Shown here piece after piece: positions 1 to 11,950 of a stretch of DNA of 64,000 nt. The notes under the pieces are model-generated. The model made no database searches, had not been told where the DNA came from, and saw only the letters and a list, made by a program, of their open reading frames with translations. The stretch's first letter is position 1. Each line of letters starts with the position of its first letter. Source of the stretch: Bryoerythrophyllum caledonicum (Eukaryota > Streptophyta > Bryopsida > Pottiales > Pottiaceae). Where the stretch lies: contig OZ020516.1 in assembly GCA_963971425.1 (NCBI GenBank), positions 35,266,199 through 35,330,198 on the forward strand. The letters are read 5' to 3'. The translations under genes and the position numbers were made by a program.

Positions 1-90
1 TTTAGATTTAAACGAAATCAAATAGAAAGAAATAATGTGCACTTCAAAATTGTGGTTTGGGCTTCAGATGGTTTATAATTTGATTGTTAA

Positions 91-760
91 CCCCTAAAGT
101 CCCAAGGCATTTTCACACCAAAAATACTTCAAAACTACTCACTCTAGTGCAATGAGTAAGGAAAGAAACAGAAACCTTTATTTCCGATTTCAATCGTAGG
201 ATCTCAATTAAGACTAGTTAATTAACATACTCACAAAATTTCATAAACTTTGACCACATGGACTAAAAGATTATAGTGTTTGAAGTAGACAAAACGGTTC
301 ATTTTCTTCCCTACGTTGAGTGGATCAACAGACTTTGACTTAACTTGGTGTCAAAGTTTTGCACTAAGCAAGGTCTAAATTCATTACCATCATGTTACGC
401 ATGATGTTAGTTCCTTGTATACCTATGTTTAGAGGTAGAAAAGGGATTTAGCATATTCAAAATGATTGTGCAAAGAGTGGAGGTTCAAAAATTGCCAATT
501 CAAGTTTTCTTTTTGGTTTGATTTTTTGATCTTGATATGTTTTGGAATGAGAATTCAAACGGTCCATAAAAAGGATTACACCACAGCTTGTGATAGAAAA
601 AGTAAAATGTAAAAATATAAAGCATCTCTAAGTTTTATGTGGAGAGGAAAAAGTCTTTTTGGTACCTACCCCAACAATGTGTGACAATGTCTAAAATGTT
701 TGACTTGGGTTAATATGCTATTTTTTCACAAAGGCAATAATTTTTTGACAATGTCACGAT
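91..760 (+). mobile_element. Truncated TTAA-flanked piggyBac-like element, copy 1
   Basis: A TTAA at 87-90 is followed by the terminal motif CCCCTAAAG that starts five other elements in this window. The first 650 bases resemble the copy at 16943-17885 (shared phrases on Ca, cttcaaaa and tagtgcaatga). The right end is missing: similarity stops near 755, where an unrelated hairpin-rich segment begins. No transposase coding was seen, so it is a non-autonomous or decayed copy. TTAA targets and CCC termini are typical of the piggyBac superfamily; the assignment is by structure only. Confidence 0.6.
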
Positions 761-769
761 CGGCGCATG

Positions 770-1500
770 GAGGCTTTTGTGTAGGTGGTTTCCGTTAAGA
801 AACCACCTAGGGAGTTGTAAACTTACTGGAAGGTGTACAACTTAGCCCTAATTAGTGATTTGGGTTAGTGCCGTGTGACGGCTAGGTCAACGGTGGTGTC
901 TTTTGACACCTCATTTTGGACTTGGAGTCCAAATGACCTCTACGTGTGGTTGAGGGAGACTCATCTTTCTCAAGTTGAGTCTCCCACGTGATGAGGTGAG
1001 GGTGTGTGCGCATACCGTTAGCCGCATCGTAATCATGCTATCACTCTTTAAGAGTGGCATGGACTCGACTTATTGTGATTTGTGAGTGTTTTGCACTTAT
1101 TTATTACTTGAGAAAGATTTTGGACTTGACTATTATGTAAGTTACGAGTGTTTTGTACTTGTTTGTTACTTGAGAAAGATCATGTTGCGGAAATGGATGC
1201 AACCGTGATATTATTGAACATCTAAATGGGATTTTGTGGACGTTTCTCAAAATTCTTATGTCCTTGAACTTGGAAAGAAGGTGTAGTGGTGGAGTCCCTT
1301 GAGAGAGGGAGTTCGAACTATTGGAGTTTTCCTGAAAGTACTCGGGGTTTAAACTCTAACTGTCACCTCAAAACGCTAATAGGGGTTGTACACCTGAAAG
1401 TCCACTTGTTTTTTATAAACATGGTGGTTTGGTTAACTTTGGGGTTTATTCCATAAATTATGGTCCTTTGTCAGCCAATCAACATGCTACAAGGTTAATC
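770..1500. repeat. Hairpin-rich spacer with a short direct duplication
   Basis: Several short perfect inverted repeats lie close together: 782-792 with 799-809 (11-bp arms), a GCCGT/ACGGC pair near 860-880, and GGGAGACTCA/TGAGTCTCCC near 954-986. At about 1069-1112 and 1120-1172 a stretch ending in acttgagaaagat is duplicated with divergence. No coding region is convincing. It could be an LTR or foldback remnant, but no terminal repeats were found. Confidence 0.4.
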
Positions 1501-3765
1501 ATCTAGGCACAGTCACCGTCCAAACATAGATGCAAGGTGGCATTGGTGACTACAAATTACTAATTTCGTTACATTAGCTTGTTCCATGGGCGTGGCCCAT
1601 AAAATATGGAGGGTGAGAATTTCCACCCTCCAAATATTGCCACGGTATTTAAATCTCACCCTGCTTTGGTGAATAGAGAAAGACACAAGGTCCTTAAAGG
1701 ATGTTGCACCGGGTCTTTTTGGCTGACACAAGATAGCCACCCTTTATAACAGAGATTTTTAGAAAAACTCTATTGTGTCTCAACTGCAGGGTTAGGGAGT
1801 CCTAAATTTGAGATTTAAGACTGTATTTGCCACACAAGGTGACTGCTGGAGGAGGGCCAACTTTGAAAGAGGCAACAACGACATTGCGAAGGAGACGTCA
1901 AGTTGCAGGACTTGAGGCGGAGATTATCTGTCATAGATTTGGCATACATGAGTGCACAAATTTGGCAGAGTTTTTTGTAAAGCAACCGCTGGGGGCTCAA
2001 CTCCTTTTTGGTTGACTTCACGGGCGATGTACACGAACGGTTGTATAGGTGGATTTAAGCACAATGTCGAAGTTTGAGTAATAAAGGTATCTCCGAACCT
2101 GAGAAAGTTAGACGCGAAGCAGATGGCTTGTTGCTTCTAGCGAACAAGGAAGCCCATGGGCCAGACGAAAGATGACATTTGCAAACTGAGGTTCGACACT
2201 GCCCCAGCCCTACAAGGAGTTTGTATTTGTTTCTGCGTCTGCGTTGTTTGGCGGCAACCTTAGCTTCGTCGGAGTGGTGCCACTTGCTCTGAGCACATGA
2301 GTGCGGATGGAGTGTTGTTGAGGCCCCAAAGAGACGTGGTGAGCCCCACCAAAGAAAAAGTAAAATTGGAATGTGATTGGAAAAAAATAATTATTAGCCG
2401 GTGGGAACGTGTTGGGAACAGTCCGGGAACGAGATATGAACGCAGATGGGGCTCACTTGGAATTCATTGGGAACACATGGGAACTCATGGGAACGCATGA
2501 GGTGAATCTGAAAGATAAACAACCCTCCTCCCATGTTTTGTCGGGGCAAGCACATCGGGGCTGGTCAGGCCCAACCCGGGCCCTATGCTCACGAGTTGGG
2601 GCCAACGGAGGCCCCATCTGCACTCATATGCGCAGAGCAAGTGTCGGTGTACGATCCACCCTGTACATCTGTGAATTTGTGTCCCTACTTGTTACCTTAT
2701 TCATTGCAGCTCTTGGAGTACAAGATGTTGCGGACTTTTCACGTGACGGTTTCGGATTCGAGGTGAGACGGTAGATTCGGATCACAAATTTGCATTAAAG
2801 CGGAAGTGGTGGGAGGTGGTGCAGCTGGCACCGAGGTCGGGGTGAGCATTTTGGGTGTGAGCACTTCTTGATGGCACATAGGTTCTCCAACGTCGTCCAA
2901 GAACGTCGAACACTGCTCAAAGATGCGTGAGAACCAAGTACCTTGATTCCCAGCACTAGGAAATCCTAGGGTTTTGCTGAAGAAAGAGGGAGGAATCTGG
3001 ACATTGCTGTTGCCAGAACTGCCAACTCTTGAGCACAAATTCTTGCCGGAGTTAGTGTAAGTTGAGTGTTTGTGCATGCGTCGCTGAGAAGTGGAGAGGC
3101 GCTTTTGGCAGAGGTTTACAAGCAGAGTGCTAGCTCCAGCAAGAAATTAAAGACGACACCATCTTTCTCGTTCCCACCTTCACCAAACTGGTGTGTTGCT
3201 ACGGACACCTAGTGAACTTGTTCTTTCTGTACATGATGCATGTGCAGCAGATCGTGAGGTGTTATTCATTATTCGGGAGGTAGTGTTGTCTCTATGATGC
3301 ATGGCATGATTGTGCCGTTTGGCATGGTTGCATTGCTTGTAATACTCACTAACTTCCCCATGGTTAAGTTGGGTCCTTTAGAGAAGAAATTACTTGCCAA
3401 TTAAAATGTGTTTGAAGGATGACAAGCCATCTTTCTCGCGCGGCTAGCCCTGAAAAATGCGCTTAGAGAATGACGAGTTTATCCTTTTCGCATGGCTTAG
3501 AGCGGTAGCTTTCAGGAGATGACAAGATCAATCCTTTGCTTGCTTGGCTTGGGATCTTCACTTCATACCCACTTCAATTAGAGGATTAGTTCAATGAGTG
3601 TTTCTTGGCTTGGACTTCGAATTCAAGAATTCATTGATTGATCGGAAGATTTGATGACGATGCATTTTGGAAAGGAATGATATAAAACAACTGTCATTGA
3701 ATTCGTGTGCGAGGAAGGAGACGTTGCTATTGCAAAAGAGCGGGTGAAGAATATGTCTTTCCTTC
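1500..3765. other. Spacer with no recognised gene
   Basis: Only short open frames occur on both strands, none resembling a known family. Around 2405-2500 the phrase gggaac recurs five to six times in a loose tandem arrangement. The end of this stretch may hold 5' exons or leader of the downstream FCP1-like array, but no start can be assigned. Confidence 0.4.
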
Positions 3766-3770
3766 TGTAG

Positions 3771-4998
3771 CCGCCTGGTGTACCTAATCGAATCATCTGG
3801 CTTCACCAGTCTGATTCTTCAGTTGGGGCTACTCAACTAGGAGGCAATTTATCGTCGGCGCCAGAGGTCGTGGCTTTGAAGGCTGATTCGCAAGGAAGTG
3901 TTCCATCGAATTTTGATGCTCATGCCTCAACGAGAATTGCTCAACTCGGAGATTTTTCTCGTACTGCGGCGGCGTTTCTGGAAGACTTTGTGGTTAATTC
4001 CACCCAGCCATCCAGTTCACAACAATCGATGGAAGTGCTTGATTTATCAGACGACGAGTTGTCGGATCGTGATTTCAAGTTGAATGATGACAAGGCCAGC
4101 GACGACCATCCGTTTACCCCGATCGGCGAAGAACTTCACTTTATTGAGCCGGAAGCGTTGCCTAAAGGAGTGGAAGAGGCGATGCCCGCCGGTTCTGTTG
4201 TCGTCAATCTGGCCGAGCAACCACCAGTTGAAAGAATCGTTTGGGCTGTCCGCACTTCTCTGGCAGCTCCTAAGGCGAAGACCGTCCAACCTCTTCATCT
4301 CTTGAAAGACCCTATTGTTGGGGGACCGCTTACTCTTGATTTAGGCGACGTCCAGCCGGGACCTCAAAAGGAAGTTACTGTGGTGTCTACTGGTACTGAC
4401 GTCCTACATGGAAGCCCTAAATCAAAGATGTCAAAGAGAAGCAGCAAAACTTCTAGATTGATGCGGCCGAAGTCTCCAACAGCACAGACGAAGGGTGCTG
4501 TTGTAAAGCGCGGTGGAAGAGGCAATTCATCTTCAAGACTAGGAACGCCAATGACCCTTGATGGCAAAGATCTCCCCAAGGAGCCCATGTCTCCTCATCA
4601 AGATCGCGCAGGCATTCGATCCGGAGGTTAGTTTGTTAATTAGCTTACCATAGCTTCAGAATTTAGTGACCTAGCGCGCAACTAATTTTCTGAAATATTT
4701 ATAAACCCTTCTTGATTCTGTGGTCAGGTGCATTGTTTATTTTGTGTTTGATTTTATAAAATATTCTCTGACCTTGTCTTAGTTTTCGAGCCGGTCCGTC
4801 GGTTAGCAGCCAACTAAGGATCTAATGTCCTATAAATGGTCTTTCTCCAATTCAGCTGATCAGGGGACTAGTACTTCTGTACTTGCTGCTTCTGGTGCTG
4901 TGGAGCAGGTTGCTGCTGATCGTGAATCCAAAGCGTTTGAGCACATGGTTCAGGTGGGTTTGACACCCCTCAAAGATACTACCTTGTGCTTGAATTGA
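3771..4998 (+). pseudogene. N-terminal exons of a decayed FCP1-like multi-domain gene
   Basis: An open frame runs from a TAG near 3768 to 4626. It encodes a hydrophilic, probably disordered segment with an acidic patch (LDLSDDELSDRD), a Ser/Lys-rich tail and no recognised domain. A donor GAG|GTTAGT at 4626 joins in phase to an exon starting at 4856 (after ttcag), which reads on to HMVQ. A one-base frame offset then separates it from the first phosphatase-like domain, giving a stop at about 4996-4998. No ATG was found: the frame has a GTG at 3870 and stays open upstream, so the first exon is unresolved. It could be a short expressed protein, but the downstream homology in another frame makes decay more likely. 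Confidence 0.5.
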
Positions 4999-5590
4999 AT
5001 GGTTTGGTTCTCACACATGGCGATGACCGTGTTACTAAGTTCCGGCTTCACACCCAACAATTTCTCAAGTACTGTATTGATAATTTTACTGTTGTGATTT
5101 GGAGTTCCGAAAGTCCGGCAGGAGTGGGGACTCTTCTTAATGACCTGCAAGATCAGTTCAAATACATTCTATGCAGAATCAAACATGTCTTCGATAATAC
5201 GCTTTGCGATGTAGCTCGGTATTCTGTCAATAGGAAGCAATTCTACCTTAAGAGGCTATCAACGTTATTTCTTTGATATGGGGATTTGATAGGGAAAGGA
5301 GCCAATAGCGCCAACACCCTCTTGATTGACGTTCATCCGTACTCGAATGTTAAGAATTCTTCATATAACGCCATTCATCCGATGCCCTACACTCTGACTT
5401 CAACTCAGACTTCCGAAGAGAGTAGGCAGCTCTCTTGGTGATAGTTTCCTTTCTGAGTGCGATAAAAGAGTTGGGTTGGACAGTTCCCGAGTATACCTCA
5501 ATTGTGGACCATTTTATCATGGTGAAGAAGTTCGCCGAGCCCTTTCGAAGTGACCACCTTGTTTTCTTCGCCTTGAAGTTGCGAATCCGG
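4944..5590 (+). pseudogene. FCP1/NIF-like HAD phosphatase domain, copy 1 (decayed)
   Basis: The frame starting near 4976 reads YYLVLELNGLVL, then a segment ending NFTVVIWSS, then NSANTLLIDVHPY with NAIHP. This order matches plant FCP1-homology HAD phosphatases: motif I, the IWSS region, then the motif with paired Asp before a PY/NPPYxAIHP segment. The family nucleophile motif DxDGxL is ELNG here, so both catalytic Asp residues are gone, and the paired Asp of the last motif is DV. An in-frame TGA interrupts the domain near 5274 and the frame shifts again near 5435, where a tail (LGWTVPEYTSIV) resembles copy 2. Best read as a pseudogene domain or non-catalytic relic. Confidence 0.6.
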
Positions 5591-6039
5591 AATTGGATGA
5601 GGAGCGCTCTGCTAGAGTTGATACTGTCGTGCCTGATGCGGCCGATGTCGCTGCTGAGCCTCACGGGGCAGAGAGACCTTTGTTCAACCCAAGCCCGTCA
5701 ACCCTTGGAAGACTATGCTGGTCGCCGTCCCGGGGAACCCTCGATTGCTTCCAGGTCATCCGGAGTGGGAGCAGTTTGTTTGGTCCTTTCCAAACAGGAA
5801 GCATCCAAGGTCACTTCCAAGTAGACATTAGTTTAATTCGTCGGCTGCCAGCCGACGCTAAAATTGATCCCATTTCGTTTCGTGACTTTTGTCATGACTA
5901 TGGAATTTTATTTTTGAGTTTGCACGGTGATAATATCTTTGTGTGAATGTTTTCCCATAAGAAACATCACTTGTAATTATCTCAACTTCTTCTGCACTTG
6001 ATGGTTTGTAATTCATGCATTGTCATCCATTCATTTCTC

Positions 6040-6760
6040 TAGGTTAACCCTGGAGTTGGCGACGCAAGTGTATGGTCTTTATAGCTTTGCGCGGGACCAT
6101 CTGAGAAGGTTATTATGTACGTCCTTGTCCTATCTTTGAACAGTCTGTTGATGGCGCAAGGTGTTGGAGCTGATAAGAAATGGCACACGATCTTCCGGCC
6201 GATGTTGAGAGAGTTTCTCGAATTCTGTGTTTCGAACTTCACTGTGGCAATTTGGAGTGACCAATTCAGCTCCTTTTTGAAATTACAAATGGTAGATTTT
6301 GAAGGAGAGTGTGGCATAGTTAGACAAATTAGACATCGTTTCCACAATAGTTTCTGCGACAAAACAACAACATCGTTCAATGGTCGGGCACTTTTTATCG
6401 GCAGGCTTTCTACCATTTTTTGCATCAGTCCGGCCTATTAGGTACTAGAGCAAATAGCCTAAACACTCTTATTCTCGACGACTACCATTTTAATAATGTC
6501 CGGAACAGCCCCCTCAATGTAATGCATCCACTGACATTTGATCTGACTTCGAAGGAGACCGTGAAGAATGTCGTTCTTCCTGGTGTCGCTAAGATCCTTT
6601 TCGATTTGCTTTCATTGGGCTTGCCTGTTCTTGAGTATGTTTGTTAGAACATCAATTTGACAGAATATCCTCGTCTATGGCTCGATAACCCAAAGTGGGA
6701 AGAATACGTTGAAGCTTACCCCAGCTCGATGCGTCGCAGCATTTCTTTCTCATAGGATAG
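6040..6760 (+). pseudogene. FCP1/NIF-like HAD phosphatase domain, copy 2 (decayed)
   Basis: From about 6110 the frame reads YVLVLSLNSLLM, then FRPMLREFLEFCVSNFTVAI and WSD, then a one-base shift near 6430 to a frame reading NSLNTLILDDYHF, NSPLNVMHP and LGLPVLEYVC. Order and spacing match copies 1 and 3. Motif I is SLNS, without the catalytic Asp pair. The late motif keeps DD. A TAG follows at about 6645, and the next frame segment (about 6650-6755) resembles the C-terminus of copy 3. A possible splice acceptor (ttctctag) lies just before 6042. The frameshift and stop indicate decay. Confidence 0.6.
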
Positions 6761-6999
6761 CAGTGTTGGCTGGCAGCAGATGCAATCAAATGTTCATTTT
6801 GTCAAACTATTATTGACTTGCTGTAATTACAATTTTCTCGGTAATAAAGCTCGTTTGTTTTTTGAACAATCTTTTGCGATTGGTGCCTCACTGAACCCAT
6901 GCATGTCTGCTCTATTGACTTCAGATGCAAAATTCTCTCTTTGAGGTCGGAGTTCCTGGGAAATTTTGCACCAACTTGCAGTCGTGACTGATTTGGGAG

Positions 7000-8121
7000 A
7001 CATTGATTTGACGGACATGTCCCCACGCTTCAGCGGCCTTCAGTCCCTATTTGGTGATTATGAGAGATTGGAGCATCAAGCGTCCCTAGAGCCTCTTGCA
7101 GTCTTGGATTTCATGTCGATTCTGGCCAATGCTCACTTCAGCGTGGCGGGAGCCTGCAGTTGTAATCAGACTGGCTATCGTAGTTGAGATCGCGTCACCG
7201 ATACGTACTGGGAATGTCGTTGTCGTTTCCAGCTCCACCCGCTATCACCTTGAGGAGGTTGACGTCGACGCTTTAGTTTCGGATGGTGCTTGTCCTATCG
7301 ATGTCAATGTCATCAACTCCCAGCCGACACCTTCATCTGCTTCAGTACCCGCTGCCGACCTCAGCTCCGATGTGGTTCCAAGGAACATCCAGGTGGGTCC
7401 TTCAAGCTACTACCTCGTCCTTGAAATTAGGGGTCTTTTTCTTGCCGAAAGTTTTGTTTGTCGTGGCAATGCTAAGAGGAAGAGCTTTCATCAAAAATCT
7501 AGGTCTGGGCTTCAAGAGTTCCTTACTTTCTGCCAGTCGTCCTTTTCGTTGGCCTTTTGGTCAACCGATAAGTCTAAAGATATTTGTCGACACATGGATC
7601 ACTTGTTCGATGTTTTCCCCGACTTGCGAAGGGACACAAAAGTGTTGAGCTCTACCTATTGTGATTCCTCTGCCGCCAAGAATCCCATGACTTTAGTTGC
7701 GGCGCTGTTGAAGAGGTTGGCCTGTTTGTTTAGTGATAGATGCTATTTAATCGGGTCTGATGCAAATGAGCAGAACACACTTCCCGTTGATCCCTTTCCT
7801 CTCCAAAATATCCTCAATAGCCCCTATAATGTTGTTCATCCTTCTCTTTTTAAATATAATCCACCAGAGATCTCAGTTCCTAGAATGCAGCCGTATCTCT
7901 TGAGTGCATTAATTCCCTGGCTCTTGAGACTTTTGAAGTCTGAAGTCAATGTCCAAGAGTACCGCTCATCAAATTGGGAATTCGGAACGTCTAGAATGTA
8001 TCCGGGGTCGTTTCAACATCGAAAGTACATGGAGGTCATCTATTCCCACTCATTGCGTTTTGACGCTCCATATTGTCCCGATAAAGTGCAATCCAAGCTG
8101 ACAATTGCCTACTCCAACTGA
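7000..8121 (+). CDS. FCP1/NIF-like HAD domain, copy 3 (best preserved, no catalytic Asp)
   Basis: An uninterrupted frame of about 340 codons from 7096 to 8121 holds a linker (about 100 residues, Ser/Pro/Val-rich) and then an FCP1-like domain. It contains YYLVLEIRGLFL at motif I, LQEFLTFCQSSFSLAFWST, CYLIGSDANEQN near the late Asp motif and NSPYNVVHP, ending in a stop at 8119-8121. FCP1-type phosphatases remove phosphate from Ser/Thr with a DxDx(T/V) nucleophile. Here that motif is EIRG, so catalysis by the known mechanism is not expected. The start is uncertain: the frame opens inside a likely exon, and another exon-like frame runs from about 6966 to 7130. It may be the only part still expressed, or an exon preserved by chance. 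Confidence 0.5.
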
Positions 8122-8479
8122 GTATCCCTTGTTTCTCCATTGGGCTTTCCGAGTTTCTCTTCTTCTTTACTACTATCGACAATCAGAAACTGAACCTTTA
8201 TTACCTTGTAATTTCTTAATTTTTTGCGATCTTTAGATATATTTTCTTATTCTAGTTTTTCTACGTATACGTAATATCTTTATCACATGTTTGTGATTCA
8301 TGTCTTATGATGGTTCTGTTTGTTGTTATGCACCGTTGGCTGGCAACCGACGGTATAGTGTTTTCATCCGTCCTTAATATTCGGCATCATGACGATTGTC
8401 TTTTTATAAATTTTTCAGGGGTCATCTTTTTATTTCAAATGCATATATGGAACCCCATAAGCGTATCGAAAGTGTGTTG

Positions 8480-8890
8480 TCTTCTGTATCAATGGGCTCC
8501 TTTGCTTTATAAAACCACGTGTGCCAACTTCTGGTTCTTGCACTCGTGAGAATATTGTTCGTCGGCCAGGCCTGAAAAAACTTTTTGATATGTTGCTCCC
8601 GTGCTTTAACGTCGTGCTTTGGTCAACGTTGCCGATGGAGCAGTTACAACTAGTCTTGCGGCATATTCTTCCGGTTGGTGTTATTGATAGGCTCTCATTT
8701 GTCTATAGCAGATGTGACTTAGCTCAAAGCATAAATTTCCCTTGGAGCTACAAAACGATGTCTATTCTTTCTAAGAAGAATCATTCGCGTGTTGTTTGCC
8801 TGCCTCATCAAGTTCTGTTTGTGGATGTGAACCCAAGGTCCCTCCAAAGAAACCCCAACAACATTTGATATATTCCCTGGCCGTTTAAGG
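8480..8890 (+). pseudogene. FCP1/NIF-like HAD domain, copy 4 (partial)
   Basis: A frame from 8521 to 8868 reads NIVRRPGLKKLFDMLLPCF then NVVLWST, and later QVLFVDVNPRSLQ, matching the middle and late parts of the FCP1-like fold and the other three copies. The motif I region is missing or lies in another frame behind a TGA near 8547. The frame stops after NPNNI and an out-of-frame remnant follows. It is the last unit of the array; nothing recognisable follows before 9.0 kb. Confidence 0.5.
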
Positions 8891-8899
8891 GTCATTTGA

Positions 8900-11640
8900 G
8901 CCCTTCGAGACGATGACCAAGTTATTCCAAACGTGGCGACCGACATCCTTCCCTTCATCTACCCGCTCCAGAGATTTGCAAGCGTCCCTGAATATTTGAA
9001 GCAAGAACATCGACCTGGTTAGGCTCATTGAGCGGTTTCAAAGGCGTGTGAGTATGGGCGCACAGTAGCCCGATGGGACGAAATCGAATGGTACTAGGTT
9101 TTCTTCTTTGGCGGCTAACCGATGGTCTTCAAATTAGTTTTTGTTCATTATTCGAAGAATACATTTTGTAAAGTACATGAAAGTGAACATTTGTGTTGTA
9201 TAAATTATTTTAGAGTGCCCATGTACGTTTCATTAGTTTCCGATTACTCAACTTTATTCTAGGATGTTTTTTCCTCAACCAATTGTATTTATCAGTTCTC
9301 GAGATCTCAACTTTATGATTGGCTGCCAGCCGATTCTTTAATTTGTTTCGATCAATATACGTCTATTTTTTGCAATTGGTATTTCTTTTTTTTGAACATA
9401 GAGTTTGTCCATTGAGTTCTCAACGCTCACTTTACTTTGGGCTCTACTGCTCGCCGACTGTATTTTGTTCTCAGTGACTTGTTTGTGACTCGTTTTCATT
9501 TCTGGACTTTGTCTTGTCCATATTCAGTCAAATATCCGTTATAACCCCATCAAGTGAGAAATTTTTCTAATGCAAAGTTATGAATTCACCCTAAATTGAA
9601 CTGATGATTCTGCCATTATTTTTCACTTTCACCTGGATAGTTTAGGGTCCTTCCGGACCACTTAAAAGGTTACATAACTTGAACTCCCATGGAAAAGACA
9701 TAATTTGTTTTATAGTTTTCCATATACTTGTTTTGTTAATTCTTAGCTCAATTTAACTTGAATGTTTCAATCAATCAAATCAACAATTTCTCAAAAACTA
9801 CTGAACCTAAGACTACTTTCTAAAAAATATAAAACTAGAACTACATAAGATTTGACGATATCATCCTCAGCATGGTCGCCAAAATTTAAGGTTTAAACTT
9901 GGATCAACTTACAAACACCCAGGATTCACCCAAAGCTAGGTTCATTCTAGGGGATGATCTGGCGTCCAATCTTAAGGTAGTTGTCTCTAATTCCTCTAAT
10001 AAAGGTGTCAATTGTTGTTTGTGTTTAGGTTTTTAAAGGTAAAATTATGTCCACAGTCTACACTCTTAAGGTTCTGTTCTTTATTAATTCATTTTCCAAC
10101 AAGCATGTGTAAATGTGATGTTAGCCTTGCTCATTGTCATCAAATTGTGAAGTGCCCAACGACTCCTAATCTATACCCTCATGGGTAAATGGATACAATC
10201 CATTTGCATACTCATTGTTGGTTCATTAATTAGTTGATTTTATCAATCACAATCCAACCTTCAAGCAATAAGCTCCAAGCTTTCTCACACCTCCACATTG
10301 TACTTCCCAAAATACACCTTCAACACAACAAGTTAAAAACACAAACAACACACAAGTGTTCGTTATGTACTAAATCAAATCAAGGTTCAAATTGCTAAGT
10401 CTAATTGCTAGTTCAACTAACTAGTTGTACTAATCTATATCTTGATTAGAAGTCTTCCTACACTTCTGAATTCTTATGATATCTTAGTCCTTTGTTTAAT
10501 TTTTGCTTGTGTACCATTGTTCGTGCCAACATATCACACAATTCTAATAATATTCCCTTGACATGATATTAGTTGATTCTACCTTTTGACTGATTTGAAA
10601 TTTAATTTAGGAGCTACTCAGTCAAAAGTTCACAATTTAATTAATTAAAATTCAAGTCAAGATTGCATTCACAATTACATGCTCAACTTTGAACAATCCA
10701 TTCTCCAATTATTTCTGAACACAGAAATTCCAAAACACATGTTAATGTCATCACATGCATACCACTATGCATGTACATACAACATATTCATTCTCATCAG
10801 GAATTCGTTCGATTTCCTACTGCAATCAATTTTTCTTCACTTCCATGCATCATTTGTTTTGCATGTTTTTTGTTTTCTTTATATTTATTTTATTTAATTT
10901 TTCTAGCTTTACAATTTGCTCACTTATTGGTAGAGTAGTTATTCAATAACTACTCTAACCAGATTTACTTCCAAGTTCCCTAATTTTATTTATTTATTAT
11001 AAATTATTTTTTTAGTGAATTTTGTAATCATACCACAATTCTCTTTCTAAATTGGCTTTCACAATCCACAATTGAATTTATTTCTTTATTTAATGTGTCT
11101 CCTTACACATGCTCTAAATACACACAGTGCATGCAATTATGTAACTAACACTTGTAAGATTTATTCACAATTCAAGCAAATCAATTTATTTCATCAAGTT
11201 TCTTACAACCATTTGTAAGAATTCCACAACTAGCTCCAAGCTAGGACGCACATGATTTCTTCAAATGTGGTGAATTTTTCACAAAATTCTATTCACTTAT
11301 ACTATTTTATTATGAAAAGGCACCACCTTCCTAATGGCTTTTCCTATCACCCTTTTGACTTAATTCAAAACCTTTTCATGTAACTAGGAGTGTGTCTTTT
11401 CTTCACACCTTTCTAATTCTATTTTCTATTTACTTTAGTCGTTTATATTTATTTTATATTTTATTTCTACTTTTATTTTTATTTTATTCTTTAGAATTGA
11501 TTTCTATAGCTTTTAAGCTCTAAATTTTTGAAAATTAACAACTTTGACATTTTGGCTTTACACCTAGTTTGCAACTTCCAAACCCTAGGTGGTTGCAACT
11601 CTCCTTCCACCTTTCTCCACAAACCTTCATTTTCTTCCTT
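8900..11640. other. AT-rich spacer, no gene seen
   Basis: Long AT-rich stretch with only short random frames. A perfect palindrome with 12-bp arms (10932-10943 and 10945-10956, one-base loop) is the only structured site. Short imperfect palindromes of the GTCGGCTG type that accompany the FCP1 array extend to about 9318-9334. Confidence 0.5.
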
Positions 11641-11659
11641 CTTCATCTTCATGTTCTGC

Positions 11660-11950
11660 TTCTTGCCCTCGTGTTCTTCCTTGTCTTCCTCTCGCCCTCG
11701 TGTCTTTGTGGTCTTCGTCTCGCCCTCGTGTCTTCGTGCTCTTCCTCTCGCCCTCGTGCCGGCTCCTCTGATCGTGTCTTCGTGACCTTCCTCTCGCCTT
11801 TGTGTCTTCGATGTCTTCTTCTCATCCTCGTATTTTGCTCCTCTGATCGTGTCCCCGTGATCTTCCTCTCGCCCTCGTGTCTTCGTGATCTTCCTCTCGC
11901 CCTCGTGTCTTCGTGGTCTTCCTCTCGCCTTCATGTCTGCTCCTCTGATT
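11660..11950. repeat. 28-bp CT-rich minisatellite
   Basis: A tandem array built on units like cctctcgccctcgtgtcttc. The last three unit starts, at 11865, 11893 and 11921, are exactly 28 bp apart. Earlier units are more diverged and interrupted by ctcctctgatcgtgtc inserts. The array keeps several overlapping frames open on both strands, which explains the apparent Arg/Lys/Glu-rich and Ser/Leu-rich ORFs here. It is followed at 11961-12000 by a small inverted repeat (GATACCCG ... CGGGTATC). Confidence 0.75.

Noticed and set aside
2297..2774. Two overlapping plus-strand open frames of 67 and 121 codons
   Set aside because: They overlap in different frames, contain loose gggaac repeats and match no known family.
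11491..11945. Open frames on both strands rich in Arg/Lys/Glu or Ser/Leu/Cys
   Set aside because: They are a by-product of the 28-bp minisatellite, whose units lack stops in several frames.
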